DNA of 6,985 bases, from NCBI GenBank assembly GCA_003506735.1, contig DNYS01000187.1, positions 12,737 through 19,721 of the forward strand, written 5' to 3'. The notes beneath the pieces were generated by a model. It saw only the letters and a program-made list of their open reading frames with translations. It ran no database searches and had not been told where the DNA came from. This stretch comes from Nitrospinota bacterium (GTDB taxonomy: Bacteria > UBA8248). This document shows, piece after piece, positions 1-5,772 of this stretch. The number at the start of each line of letters is the position of its first letter. Within the stretch, counting starts at the first letter, position 1. The translations under genes and the position numbers were made by a program.

Positions 1-1401
1 CTCGTCACCGGCAATCATACGATCGCGATGGGCGCGGTGGCTGCGGGCCTTAAGTTCTACTCCGCCTACCCCATGAGCCCCGCTACCTACATCCTTCATT
101 GGCTCGCCAGCCACAGCGAGAAGTGCGGCGTGTTGGTCAAGCAGGCCGAGGACGAAATTGCGGTGGTCAATCTGGCCATCGGCGCGGGGCACGCCGGGGT
201 GCGGTCCATGTGCGCGACCTCCGGGGGGGGATTCGCGCTAATGACCGAGGCCGTAAGCATGGCCGGCATGATCGAAACCCCGGTGGTCATCATCAATGTC
301 CAGCGGGGTGGCCCCTCCACTGGGATCCCCACCAAGACCGAGCAGGGTGACCTGAACCAGGCCATCGGTGCCTCCCAGGGCGACTTCCCGCGGGTCATCA
401 TGGCTCCAAAGGACGCGACCGATTGCTACTACGCCGGTGTCGAGGCCTTAAACCTCGCCGAGAGTTTTCAGCTGCCCGTCATCATCCTCCTCGACCTCAT
501 GCTGGGTGAGCACCGCTCCACGGTCGATCCCGAGGCGCTCACGCCCGATGTTCCCATCGAGCGCGGCGAGCTTTTGAGGGAGTCTCCATCTGCCGCCGGG
601 GACAAAAACGGCTACAAGCGGTATGCCATGACCCCGTCGGGGGTTTCTCCCCGGGTCATTCCGGGCACGCCGGGGGCGGTCCACGTCTCGGCCACCGATG
701 AGCACGACGAGCAGGGCGTTCTCATCAGCGACGAGCACACCAATTCGGCCATCCGCCGTAAGATGCAAGAAAAACGCATGCGCAAGATGGTTGGGGTGCT
801 GGCCAAGCTTCCTCCGCCAGCCTTGGAGGGTCCGGCCGACGCCGACGTCACTCTTATCGGTTGGGGCTCCACCTGGGGGGTCATTCACGAGGCCGCCGCC
901 CAATTGACCGAGTCGGGCATCCGGACGAATCATCTGCATTTCAAATATCTCCATCCGTTCCATTCCAAGGAGGCGAGAGAAATCCTGGAGGCCTGCCGAA
1001 GGACCGTTGTGGTAGAGTGCAACTACAGCGGTCAGTTCGCCCGTCATCTCCGGGCGGAGAGCGGATATTCCACCGATCACCTGGTTACAAAGTACGACGG
1101 AGAGCCTTTCGAGCCCGCCGAAATCACACACCGGGTGCGGGACATTGTGGAAGGGCGGCCCTACGATGGGCGGGTTGCCGAGGCGGAAGCCCAGGAGATC
1201 GCCTACCACTTCATCCGGATCCATTTGAAGGACAAAGCGCGCCCGAGCCGCCTGGTCGAGGTTGCGAAAAACGGCTACGGCGAGCCCGTATGGGATATCG
1301 AAATCATCGACCGGGCCGAGCTCGACCCGCGCGGCAAGCTCATCGTCGGCAAGGAGACTGGCTCCATCCATGCGTGGGAGCCGGTGGCCGCCGAGGGATG
1401 A
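1..1401 (+). CDS. korA: 2-oxoacid:ferredoxin oxidoreductase, alpha subunit (5' end outside window)
   Basis: Probable alpha subunit of 2-oxoglutarate (or related 2-oxoacid) ferredoxin oxidoreductase, a cytoplasmic TPP enzyme that makes acyl-CoA, CO2 and reduced ferredoxin. The frame is open from base 1 (LVTGNHTIAMGAVAAG...), so the ATG at 28 lies inside a conserved family motif and is not the start; a gamma domain may be fused upstream, unseen. Numbered from base 1, the pyrimidine-binding domain covers about residues 1-170, with the QAEDE acidic motif (48-52) near the TPP aminopyrimidine and GGPSTGIPTKTEQGDL (103-118). A linker with SPRVIPGTP and EHDEQG follows, then a second alpha/beta domain from about 282 (VTLIGWGSTWG) to 375. 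A roughly 90-residue tail (376-466) extends past where the core family usually ends. korB follows after 80 bp, on the same strand. Family assignment is sure; 2-oxoglutarate specificity is inferred. Confidence 0.93.
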   Translation, partial: LVTGNHTIAMGAVAAGLKFYSAYPMSPATYILHWLASHSEKCGVLVKQAEDEIAVVNLAIGAGHAGVRSMCATSGGGFALMTEAVSMAGMIETPVVIINVQRGGPSTGIPTKTEQGDLNQAIGASQGDFPRVIMAPKDATDCYYAGVEALNLAESFQLPVIILLDLMLGEHRSTVDPEALTPDVPIERGELLRESPSAAGDKNGYKRYAMTPSGVSPRVIPGTPGAVHVSATDEHDEQGVLISDEHTNSAIRRKMQEKRMRKMVGVLAKLPPPALEGPADADVTLIGWGSTWGVIHEAAAQLTESGIRTNHLHFKYLHPFHSKEAREILEACRRTVVVECNYSGQFARHLRAESGYSTDHLVTKYDGEPFEPAEITHRVRDIVEGRPYDGRVAEAEAQEIAYHFIRIHLKDKARPSRLVEVAKNGYGEPVWDIEIIDRAELDPRGKLIVGKETGSIHAWEPVAAEG

Positions 1402-1467
1402 GCCCTGTGCGCGAGGAGCGCTAGACCGCGCTTACGGCCGATTGATACGATTAAATGATCATTAATT

Positions 1468-1474
1468 AGAGGAG
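1468..1474 (+). promoter_or_regulatory. Ribosome binding site of korB
   Basis: AGAGGAG lies 7 bases before the ATG at 1482. It is a near-ideal Shine-Dalgarno sequence and fixes the korB start. The 80-bp korA-korB gap is AT-rich in its second half and contains the perfect 10-bp palindrome AATGATCATT (1454-1463), whose role, if any, is unknown. Confidence 0.8.
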
Positions 1475-1481
1475 CAATACG

Positions 1482-2381
1482 ATGTCGGTAATTCAGGAGT
1501 TGACTCTTAGCAGCTACGAAGGCCTGGTAGATCCCGATTGGTGCCTGGGTTGCGGCGACTTCGCCGTTCTAAAATCGCTCAAGGCCGCCGTCCTGGAGCT
1601 GGGCATCCAGCCCCACGATATACTCGTCGTATCGGGCATCGGCTGCTCGTCCAACCTCCCGGGCTTTATTCACTCCTACGGCGTTCATAGCTTGCACGGG
1701 CGGTCCCTGCCCGTGGCCAGCGGCATTGCGCTTGCCAACCACAACCTGCACGTTTTGGCAGTCGGCGGCGACGGCGACGGCTACGGAATCGGTAGCTCCC
1801 ACTTCCTCCACACGATGCGGCGAAACCTGAACATCACCTATATCGTCATGAACAACCAAATCTACGGGCTGACCACAGGTCAGGCATCACCCACCACCAC
1901 CGAGGGCCACAAGACCAAGAGTACGCCGCGCGGCAACGTCGAAAAGCCGATCAACCCCCTCGCCCTTGCCCTGGTGGCGGGCGCCAGCTACGTGGCCCGG
2001 GCTTTCTCGGGCAATCCGAGGCACATGATCAAGATGATCGCCAACGGCATCGCGCATCGGGGGTTCTCCCTGATCGATGTGTTCAGTCCGTGCGTGACCT
2101 ATAACACCATCAACACCTATCCCTGGTTCAAAAAGCTCGTTTACACACTGGAAGACGAAGAAGGCTATGACTCGATGGACTTCAAGGCCGCAATCGACAA
2201 GTCCCTCGAGTTCGGCGACTCCAGCAACGACGTCGAACGCATTCCGATTGGGCTGTTCTACCGGGAGGAAAAGGCGATTTATGACGACAGCGAGCCCTTG
2301 CTGCAAGAAAGCGCCCTTGTGGATCAGCCTTTGGGCCTAAGCCGGGAGACGTTCGACGAGTTGCTCGCGGAATCGATGTAG
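1482..2381 (+). CDS. korB: 2-oxoacid:ferredoxin oxidoreductase, beta subunit (TPP and [4Fe-4S] binding)
   Basis: Beta subunit (299 aa) partnering the upstream alpha subunit in the cytoplasmic TPP-dependent 2-oxoacid:ferredoxin oxidoreductase. The N-terminal WCLGCGDF gives Cys21 and Cys24; with Cys55 (GIGCSS) and Cys204 (FSPCVTYN) these are the four expected [4Fe-4S] ligands. The TPP diphosphate/Mg motif is GGDGDGYGIG (95-104), continuing to MNNQIYGLTTGQ (123-134), which is typical of KorB/PorB proteins. Length is normal for the family and the protein looks intact. It is probably co-transcribed with korA, has its own strong ribosome binding site, and is followed 21 bases after its stop by an intrinsic terminator. 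No ferredoxin-like delta subunit is present, so free ferredoxin is the likely electron acceptor. The exact 2-oxoacid substrate is inferred from overall resemblance to Kor proteins, not from a diagnostic residue. Confidence 0.94.
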   Translation: MSVIQELTLSSYEGLVDPDWCLGCGDFAVLKSLKAAVLELGIQPHDILVVSGIGCSSNLPGFIHSYGVHSLHGRSLPVASGIALANHNLHVLAVGGDGDGYGIGSSHFLHTMRRNLNITYIVMNNQIYGLTTGQASPTTTEGHKTKSTPRGNVEKPINPLALALVAGASYVARAFSGNPRHMIKMIANGIAHRGFSLIDVFSPCVTYNTINTYPWFKKLVYTLEDEEGYDSMDFKAAIDKSLEFGDSSNDVERIPIGLFYREEKAIYDDSEPLLQESALVDQPLGLSRETFDELLAESM

Positions 2382-2402
2382 ACGAACAACGAAACATGAC
2401 GG

Positions 2403-2435
2403 AAAACCCCGCGGATTTTTACTGCGGGGTTTTTT
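2403..2435 (+). terminator. Intrinsic terminator of the korAB operon
   Basis: AAAACCCCGC (2403-2412) pairs with GCGGGGTTTT (2424-2433) around an 11-base loop, followed by a run of six T (2430-2435). It begins 21 bases after the korB stop. From 2422 it matches the terminator at 2705-2738 exactly for 22 bases. Confidence 0.85.
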
Positions 2436-2443
2436 GTCGGCCC
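2422..2443 (+). repeat. 22-bp direct repeat, copy 1 (terminator 3' arm)
   Basis: The 3' arm, T-run and following GTCGGCCC of the korB terminator are identical to 2725-2746, exactly 303 bp downstream. The identity extends beyond the hairpin into the flank, so shared function of two terminators alone does not explain it; duplication or recombination is likely. Confidence 0.85.
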
Positions 2444-2449
2444 GGCCGC

Positions 2450-2556
2450 TCATGGGGCGGATTTATTTTTTCCTGGCCTTTGCTCGCGCCGCTTTTTCTT
2501 TTCCCGATCCTCATACACTTTATACACAACCGCGCTGTCGAAATCACCGTAGCCCG
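2450..2556 (-). pseudogene. C-terminal remnant of a beta-hydroxyacid dehydrogenase
   Basis: The minus-strand frame ending at 2450 encodes GYGDFDSAVVYKVYEDREKK and then a short basic tail. Apart from one Leu-to-Phe change this is the C-terminus of the intact dehydrogenase at 3568-4491. The DNA matches at 68 of 70 bases (2487-2556 against 3581-3650), both differences being A/G. Upstream of 2556 (in gene direction) the similarity stops abruptly and a different gene end runs the other way. No Rossmann domain or start is left, so this is a fragment and not a gene. The last residues (after KKKRR) also differ from the intact copy. It sits between two related terminators, next to another gene fragment. 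Confidence 0.75.
2487..2556. repeat. 70-bp direct repeat, copy A
   Basis: Matches 3581-3650 at 68 of 70 positions (differences at 2542 and 2546). The two copies lie in the same orientation 1,094 bp apart and enclose the gene fragment, second terminator, transposase remnant and response regulator. The repeat codes for the C-terminus of the dehydrogenase family on the minus strand. Confidence 0.9.
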
Positions 2557-2557
2557 C

Positions 2558-2680
2558 TCCGAGGGCTGCTTCGCCAAGCAATTCGACAAGGACGGCAACC
2601 CCTCGGAGATCCTGATCCGGGCCAAGGAAGAGCGCCTCCAGAACTGGCACCTCCTCCAGGAGTTGGCGGGAATGCGCTAG
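2558..2680 (+). pseudogene. 3' end fragment of an unrecognised gene
   Basis: From the edge of the 70-bp repeat to the TAG at 2678-2680, about 40 plus-strand codons read SEGCFAKQFDKDGNPSEILI and on to a C-terminus ending LLQELAGMR. Nearly all third positions are G or C, as in the intact genes here, and the stop is followed 24 bases later by a perfect intrinsic terminator, so this looks like the true 3' end of a gene. The frame stays open back to 2396, but that stretch is only the complement of the terminator and dehydrogenase fragment; no ribosome binding site or start belongs to it. I do not recognise the family. A short functional ORF starting at 2396 is the alternative, but unlikely. Confidence 0.55.
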
Positions 2681-2704
2681 GCCGCAAAACCCCACCCGAT
2701 CGCC

Positions 2705-2738
2705 AAAACCCCGCAGTCAATCGGCTGCGGGGTTTTTT
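2705..2738 (+). terminator. Strong intrinsic terminator after the gene fragment
   Basis: A perfect 12-bp stem, AAAACCCCGCAG (2705-2716) with CTGCGGGGTTTT (2725-2736), closes an 8-base loop and ends in six T (2733-2738). The A-rich 5' arm means it may also act on the minus strand. It follows the stop at 2680 by 24 bases. Confidence 0.87.
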
Positions 2739-2746
2739 GTCGGCCC
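2725..2746 (+). repeat. 22-bp direct repeat, copy 2
   Basis: Identical to 2422-2443, including eight bases beyond the terminator T-run. Confidence 0.85.
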
Positions 2747-2972
2747 CTTATAGGGAATTCAAAAAATCATTAAATTTGGCGGCCTGGGGAATCGGCCGGG
2801 TCCTGTATCGGCCACCTCTCCGCCAACCGTCCAACCCCATACCCCGCCGGGGAGAGGGGAGGGCGAAGTCCGGTGATACGATCCTCCGAAAAATCCTGTT
2901 GGCGGTTGAGGGGGGATTTTTATATTTTCGGAGTCCTTCATAAAATTCATGGACGATACGCATACCTTTGAA
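2741..2972. other. Non-coding stretch with GC-rich dyads and a two-way hairpin
   Basis: About 230 bases hold no credible gene. A GC-rich dyad, CCCC (2842-2845) with GGGG (2849-2852), leads into a G-rich strand (2849-2863). It resembles the small C/G-rich intergenic repeats common in GC-rich bacteria, but I cannot assign a named family. Next, 2884-2892 (CTCCGAAAA) is an exact inverted repeat of 2925-2933. An overlapping pair, 2889-2896 (AAAAATCC) with 2914-2921, can form instead. The upstream part of the transposase remnant may also lie here, too decayed to see. Confidence 0.4.
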
Positions 2973-2975
2973 TAG

Positions 2976-3077
2976 TATAATTTCGTGCGGGTACATCAAA
3001 CATTAAAAGTGACCCCGGAGATGGAGGCTGGGATTTCGGATTATGTGTGGGAAATGGCGGAAATTTTAATAGATTAA
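2976..3077 (+). pseudogene. Transposase C-terminal remnant (IS1-like ending)
   Basis: The plus-strand frame encodes YNFVRVHQTLKVTPEMEAG followed by ISDYVWEMAEILID and TAA (3075-3077). This closely resembles the ending YNF(V/C)R-H-TL-VTP-MEAG-(T/S)D-VW--EE(I/L) that I know from transposases grouped with IS1-like or related DDE elements. A TAG at 2973-2975 directly precedes the conserved Tyr, and nothing upstream reads as the DDE domain, so only the tail is left. It has lower GC than the neighbouring genes, which fits foreign origin. I recognise the motif from memory and cannot confirm the IS family; another DDE transposase is possible. Confidence 0.55.
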
Positions 3078-3139
3078 TAGTGTAGCCGCATAATTTCGGT
3101 ATATATATGTGGTGACCACCATCTCAAGGATGGCTATGA
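3078..3139 (+). promoter_or_regulatory. AT-rich leader and putative promoter of the response regulator
   Basis: This AT-rich segment includes TATATAT (3102-3108), a possible -10 box. It abuts the odd palindrome GTGGTGACCAC (3109-3119), which could be an operator or simple chance. No clear -35 box is seen. AAGGA (3126-3130) lies 9 bases before the ATG at 3140 and is the likely ribosome binding site. Confidence 0.3.
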
Positions 3140-3508
3140 ATGGCGCGAATTTTAATCGTAGATGATGAAGTGGATGTGCTCATTTTCCTCGCGAGGGAAC
3201 TAAGGGACCAGGATTATGAGGTGGAAACCGCCCCGAGCGGGGAGGAGGCGATAGAGAAGATCAAGGCGAACCGCCCTCACCTGATGCTTCTCGATATTAA
3301 TATGCCGGGGATGGGCGGATTGGAAACGCTGAAAAAAGCCAAGGAGATCGACCCGCACCTCGCCGTCGTGATGGTGACGGCCGTGGCGGAAGAAGATATC
3401 GCCAAAGACGCGATAAAAATGGGCGCGTACGATTACATCCAAAAGCCCATTGACCTGGATCACCTGAATCTGGTCGTCATGACGAAGATCGTCGATCTAA
3501 CTGGCTGA
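3140..3508 (+). CDS. Single-domain response regulator (CheY-like receiver)
   Basis: A 122-residue cytoplasmic receiver protein with no output domain. Acidic Mg-binding pair Asp8-Asp9 (ILIVDDE), phospho-acceptor Asp52 (LLDINMPGMGG), switch Thr80 (VMVTA) and Lys102-Pro103 (YIQKP) are all present, so phosphorylation should be possible. The segment AYDYIQKP is typical of receivers from NtrC-like and stand-alone regulators. No histidine kinase gene lies nearby, so its partner must be encoded elsewhere. It is isolated: a transposase remnant is upstream and a convergent dehydrogenase gene is downstream. The start at 3140 is chosen because it begins just before beta strand 1 and has an upstream AAGGA; ATGs at 3130 and 3136 are in another frame. 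Which process it controls (motility, second messenger, phosphorelay) is not visible. Confidence 0.9.
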   Translation: MARILIVDDEVDVLIFLARELRDQDYEVETAPSGEEAIEKIKANRPHLMLLDINMPGMGGLETLKKAKEIDPHLAVVMVTAVAEEDIAKDAIKMGAYDYIQKPIDLDHLNLVVMTKIVDLTG

Positions 3509-3518
3509 CACGGGGCCG

Positions 3519-3533
3519 GGCAGTTTTTCTGCC
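3519..3533. terminator. Weak hairpin between convergent genes
   Basis: GGCAG (3519-3523) and CTGCC (3529-3533) enclose a loop of five T in the 59-bp space between the response regulator stop and the convergent dehydrogenase stop. The stem is short and no T-run follows it, so terminator function is doubtful. Confidence 0.25.
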
Positions 3534-3567
3534 TTGGAGAAATGGAAGATTTAACTTGTTTTTGCCC

Positions 3568-4491
3568 CTATTGTTTCCGCCGCCGCTTTTTCTTTTCCCG
3601 ATCCTCATACACTTTATACACAACCGCGCTGTCGAGATCGCCGTAGCCCGAGCGAATCGCCTCCTCGTAGAAGGGCAGGCTCGCCTCGCCCACCGGGGTG
3701 AGGGATTGGCTCCGTTTTGCCAGCGTCATGCCCAGATTGATGTCCTTGTGGAGGACGGCGACCGTGCTCACGGGCTTGGCGAAGCGCCGCTTGAGCATGC
3801 GCGGGCCGCGGGTATGAAGCTGGCGGCTGGTGGCCGCGCTGCGCTGGAGGGCGTCGAGAAGGATATCTCCCCTCACCCCCGAGCGCAGGCCCAGGCGCAG
3901 GGTTTCGGCGATGGCGCAGCGCTGGAGGCAGGTCAGGTAGTTGATCACCACCTTCATCGTCGCCCCCGCGCCCGAGGGGCCGCAGTAGATCTGATCGGAG
4001 AGGAGTTTCGCGAAGATTGGGGCCACTTTTTTATAGGCCCGCAATGGCCCGCCCGCGACCAAGAGGCCCACCCGGTTCTTCACGTTCTCGCTGTGGCCGC
4101 TGATGCAGCCGTCGAGATAATCGACCCCCTTTTTTTTGCACATGCCGGCGAGGCGGCGGCTGTCGGCCGGGTCGGCCGTCGTCGTATCGCAGACGAGCGC
4201 CGGGGCGCGCCCCTTGGCGAAGGCGAGGAACCCCTCCTTTCCCCGCGCCGCCTGGATCGATATCTTCGAGTTGGGAACGGAGATGAACACGAAATCCACC
4301 CCCTCGGCCACCTCCCGCGGAGATAAAACCGGTTCGCCGCCCAGCCGTTTGAATTTTTCCCGCGCCGTGCGGTCCGGGTCGGCGCCCAGGACGCGGTGGC
4401 CGTCCTCGATCAGGTTCGCGGAAAAAGCCCTGCCCATCAGGCCTAGGCCGATGAAGCCGACGATCGGTTTTTTTCGGGTGCGCTTCGCCAT
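3568..4491 (-). CDS. NAD(P)-dependent beta-hydroxyacid dehydrogenase (3-hydroxyisobutyrate dehydrogenase-like)
   Basis: A 307-aa cytoplasmic member of the 3-hydroxyisobutyrate dehydrogenase / tartronate semialdehyde reductase family, which oxidises beta-hydroxyacids or reduces the semialdehydes. The N-terminal Rossmann motif is IGFIGLGLMG-like (VGFIGLGLMG, 11-20). The substrate loop (YLDGCISGHSENVKNR, 125-140) departs from the usual DAPVSGG..GA. The catalytic Lys180 is in GAGATMKVVIN, with Asn184 four residues later; the first Asn of the common NN pair is Ile183. LHKD (247-250) matches the conserved C-terminal Lys-Asp. The C-terminus ends in a basic run (EDREKKKRRRKQ). Start: the frame is open to 4650, but the ATG at 4491 has CAGGAG 5 bases ahead and leads straight into the Rossmann strand. 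It is divergent from the Gfo/Idh pair, suggesting a shared pathway. The substrate is unknown. Confidence 0.9.
   Translation of the reverse strand: MAKRTRKKPIVGFIGLGLMGRAFSANLIEDGHRVLGADPDRTAREKFKRLGGEPVLSPREVAEGVDFVFISVPNSKISIQAARGKEGFLAFAKGRAPALVCDTTTADPADSRRLAGMCKKKGVDYLDGCISGHSENVKNRVGLLVAGGPLRAYKKVAPIFAKLLSDQIYCGPSGAGATMKVVINYLTCLQRCAIAETLRLGLRSGVRGDILLDALQRSAATSRQLHTRGPRMLKRRFAKPVSTVAVLHKDINLGMTLAKRSQSLTPVGEASLPFYEEAIRSGYGDLDSAVVYKVYEDREKKKRRRKQ
3581..3650. repeat. 70-bp direct repeat, copy B
   Basis: This is the 3' coding end of the intact dehydrogenase (minus strand, GYGDLDSAVVYKVYEDREKK). It matches 2487-2556 at 68 of 70 bases; similarity ends sharply on both sides. Confidence 0.9.
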
Positions 4492-4496
4492 GATTT

Positions 4497-4502
4497 CTCC
4501 TG
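4497..4502 (-). promoter_or_regulatory. Ribosome binding site of the dehydrogenase
   Basis: On the minus strand CAGGAG lies 5 bases before the ATG at 4491. It decides the start against the longer open frame reaching 4650, whose extra 53 residues do not look like a family N-terminus. Confidence 0.75.
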
Positions 4503-4614
4503 AAGGTTGTGCGTTTTTCGTATTTTTCCCCAATGAATTCAAGATTGATTTTAAGAAGGTACACCCGCTTCCCGCCATTCGGAACACGGCGCCCTGGAAT
4601 TTCAACCTCGTTTC

Positions 4615-4643
4615 TTGCCGCCCTCTCCGTGCGCTGTTAGGAT
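4615..4643 (+). promoter_or_regulatory. Candidate sigma-70 promoter of the Gfo/Idh pair
   Basis: TTGCCG (4615-4620) and TAGGAT (4638-4643) are separated by 17 bases, each matching the consensus at 4 of 6 positions. The site lies in the 186-bp divergent spacer, 35 bases ahead of the first Gfo/Idh start. It is a reading by eye and could be chance. Confidence 0.35.
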
Positions 4644-4665
4644 TCGGCATCTATTTTGAGGGAAT

Positions 4666-4672
4666 GAAGGAG
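4666..4672 (+). promoter_or_regulatory. Ribosome binding site of the first Gfo/Idh gene
   Basis: GAAGGAG, 5 bases before the ATG at 4678, is a strong Shine-Dalgarno sequence and fixes the start. Confidence 0.8.
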
Positions 4673-4677
4673 ACCGC

Positions 4678-5772
4678 ATGACCGAGCGCAAGCCCGAAAT
4701 CGGAATCGGCCTGATCGGCGCCGGGCGCATGGGTTCGATACGGGCCCATCTGGCCACAACCCACCCCGCCGTGAATTTCCTGGCAATTTCGGACGCCGAC
4801 TCCGCCAAGGCCCGGGCCCTCGCCCAGCAGACGGAGGCCGCCTTCTACACCGGCGACAACCGGGCGGTCATCGAACATCCGGACGTGGACGCCCTGATCG
4901 TCTCCACCCCGGAGGGAGAGCACACCGATTCGATCTGCCGGGCGCTGGAGCTCGGCAAGCCCGTTCTCGTCGAAAAGCCGATCTCCTTGTCTCTCGCCGA
5001 CGCCGACCGGATTCTCGGCGCCCGGGACGCATCGGGCGCCGATCTTTTTATCGGCTATACCCAGCGGATGCGCCGCCGCTTTTTATCCATCAAGGAGCAC
5101 ATCGACGCCGGGCGCCTGGGCGAGGTGATGGCGGCGCGGATGACCATCAACAACTCGCGCGCCGTCGCCCGGCAGGTCTACCGGCGCTCGGCCCACGCCA
5201 GCCCCTTCACCGATGCGCTCACCTACATGGCCGATATGGCGCTGTGGTTCTTCGCCCCCCGGAAGCCCGTGCGCGTCTACGCTCAGGCGGGGAGCGAGGT
5301 TTTTTCCGACCATCCCGCGGGCATGGGCGATTACGGCCTGGCCATCGTCACCTTCGAGGACGGCGCGGCCGTGCAGCTGGGGAGCTCGTGGATCCTGCCC
5401 GAGCGCTGGCCGGCCTACGTCGCTAGCATCGGCATGGAAATTTTCGGGAGCGACGGTTCCATCGCGGTGGACGACACCCACAAGGACGTGATGATGGTCA
5501 CGAACGAAGCCCTGCCCTCGCCCTACGCAACCGACTCGTCCGTCGAGGTGGCCTTCCTCGGCTCCCAGATGCCGGGCGATTGGGCGCTGGGCGATTTTTA
5601 CGGGCCCATGCGGGAGGAGACGCGCCTGTTTCTGGAGCGCGTGACCACCGGGAGGGAGATTCCCCTCTGCGACGCAGATACCGGGCGGGCGGTCCTGGAA
5701 CTCACCCTGGCGATGGAAAAAAGCGCGAAAGCGGGCGGCGTGGTCATCGAACTGCCGCTGGAGGGCGAATAG
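4678..5772 (+). CDS. Gfo/Idh/MocA family oxidoreductase, paralogue 1
   Basis: A 364-aa NAD(P)-dependent dehydrogenase of the family that includes inositol dehydrogenase and glucose-fructose oxidoreductase, acting on sugars, polyols or their derivatives in the cytoplasm. The N-terminal Rossmann fold has GAGRMG (14-19) and an acidic end of strand 2 (SDAD, 38-41), which leans towards NAD. The family EKP motif is Glu99-Lys100-Pro101 (VLVEKP), with catalytic Lys100. In the C-terminal domain the usual D-x-G-x-H-x-x-D-x-x-x-W motif reads DALTYMADMALW (179-190), so Tyr183 stands where His is normal. No signal peptide is seen. The stop is immediately followed by the start of a paralogue, implying one operon and coupled translation. 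It is divergent from the beta-hydroxyacid dehydrogenase. The substrate cannot be named. Confidence 0.93.
   Translation: MTERKPEIGIGLIGAGRMGSIRAHLATTHPAVNFLAISDADSAKARALAQQTEAAFYTGDNRAVIEHPDVDALIVSTPEGEHTDSICRALELGKPVLVEKPISLSLADADRILGARDASGADLFIGYTQRMRRRFLSIKEHIDAGRLGEVMAARMTINNSRAVARQVYRRSAHASPFTDALTYMADMALWFFAPRKPVRVYAQAGSEVFSDHPAGMGDYGLAIVTFEDGAAVQLGSSWILPERWPAYVASIGMEIFGSDGSIAVDDTHKDVMMVTNEALPSPYATDSSVEVAFLGSQMPGDWALGDFYGPMREETRLFLERVTTGREIPLCDADTGRAVLELTLAMEKSAKAGGVVIELPLEGE
5760..5765 (+). promoter_or_regulatory. Ribosome binding site of the second Gfo/Idh gene
   Basis: GGAGGG lies inside the last codons of the first paralogue, 7 bases before the ATG at 5773. The TAG stop and the next ATG are adjacent (5770-5775), so translational coupling is likely. 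Confidence 0.7.

Noticed and set aside
448..1371. A 307-codon minus-strand open frame inside korA
   Set aside because: korA is well conserved on the plus strand; the reverse frame is a shadow.
2403..2746. CRISPR-like or attachment-site reading of the paired 22-bp repeats
   Set aside because: There are only two copies, each part of a terminator, and the 303-bp spacing holds gene fragments; no integrase or cas gene is present.
2748..2999. Short minus-strand open frames in the intergenic region
   Set aside because: They cross the dyads and hairpin, lack coding-like third positions and a credible ribosome binding site, and are best explained as chance.
3130..3165. An 11-codon open frame overlapping the response regulator start
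   Set aside because: It could be an upstream leader peptide, but such short overlaps are common by chance and nothing else supports it.
3556..4326. A 256-codon plus-strand open frame
   Set aside because: It is the complement of the dehydrogenase gene and has no family resemblance or ribosome binding site.
4492..4650. N-terminal extension of the dehydrogenase back to an ATG at 4650
   Set aside because: The 53 extra residues do not resemble the family, while the ATG at 4491 has a good ribosome binding site and directly precedes the Rossmann strand.
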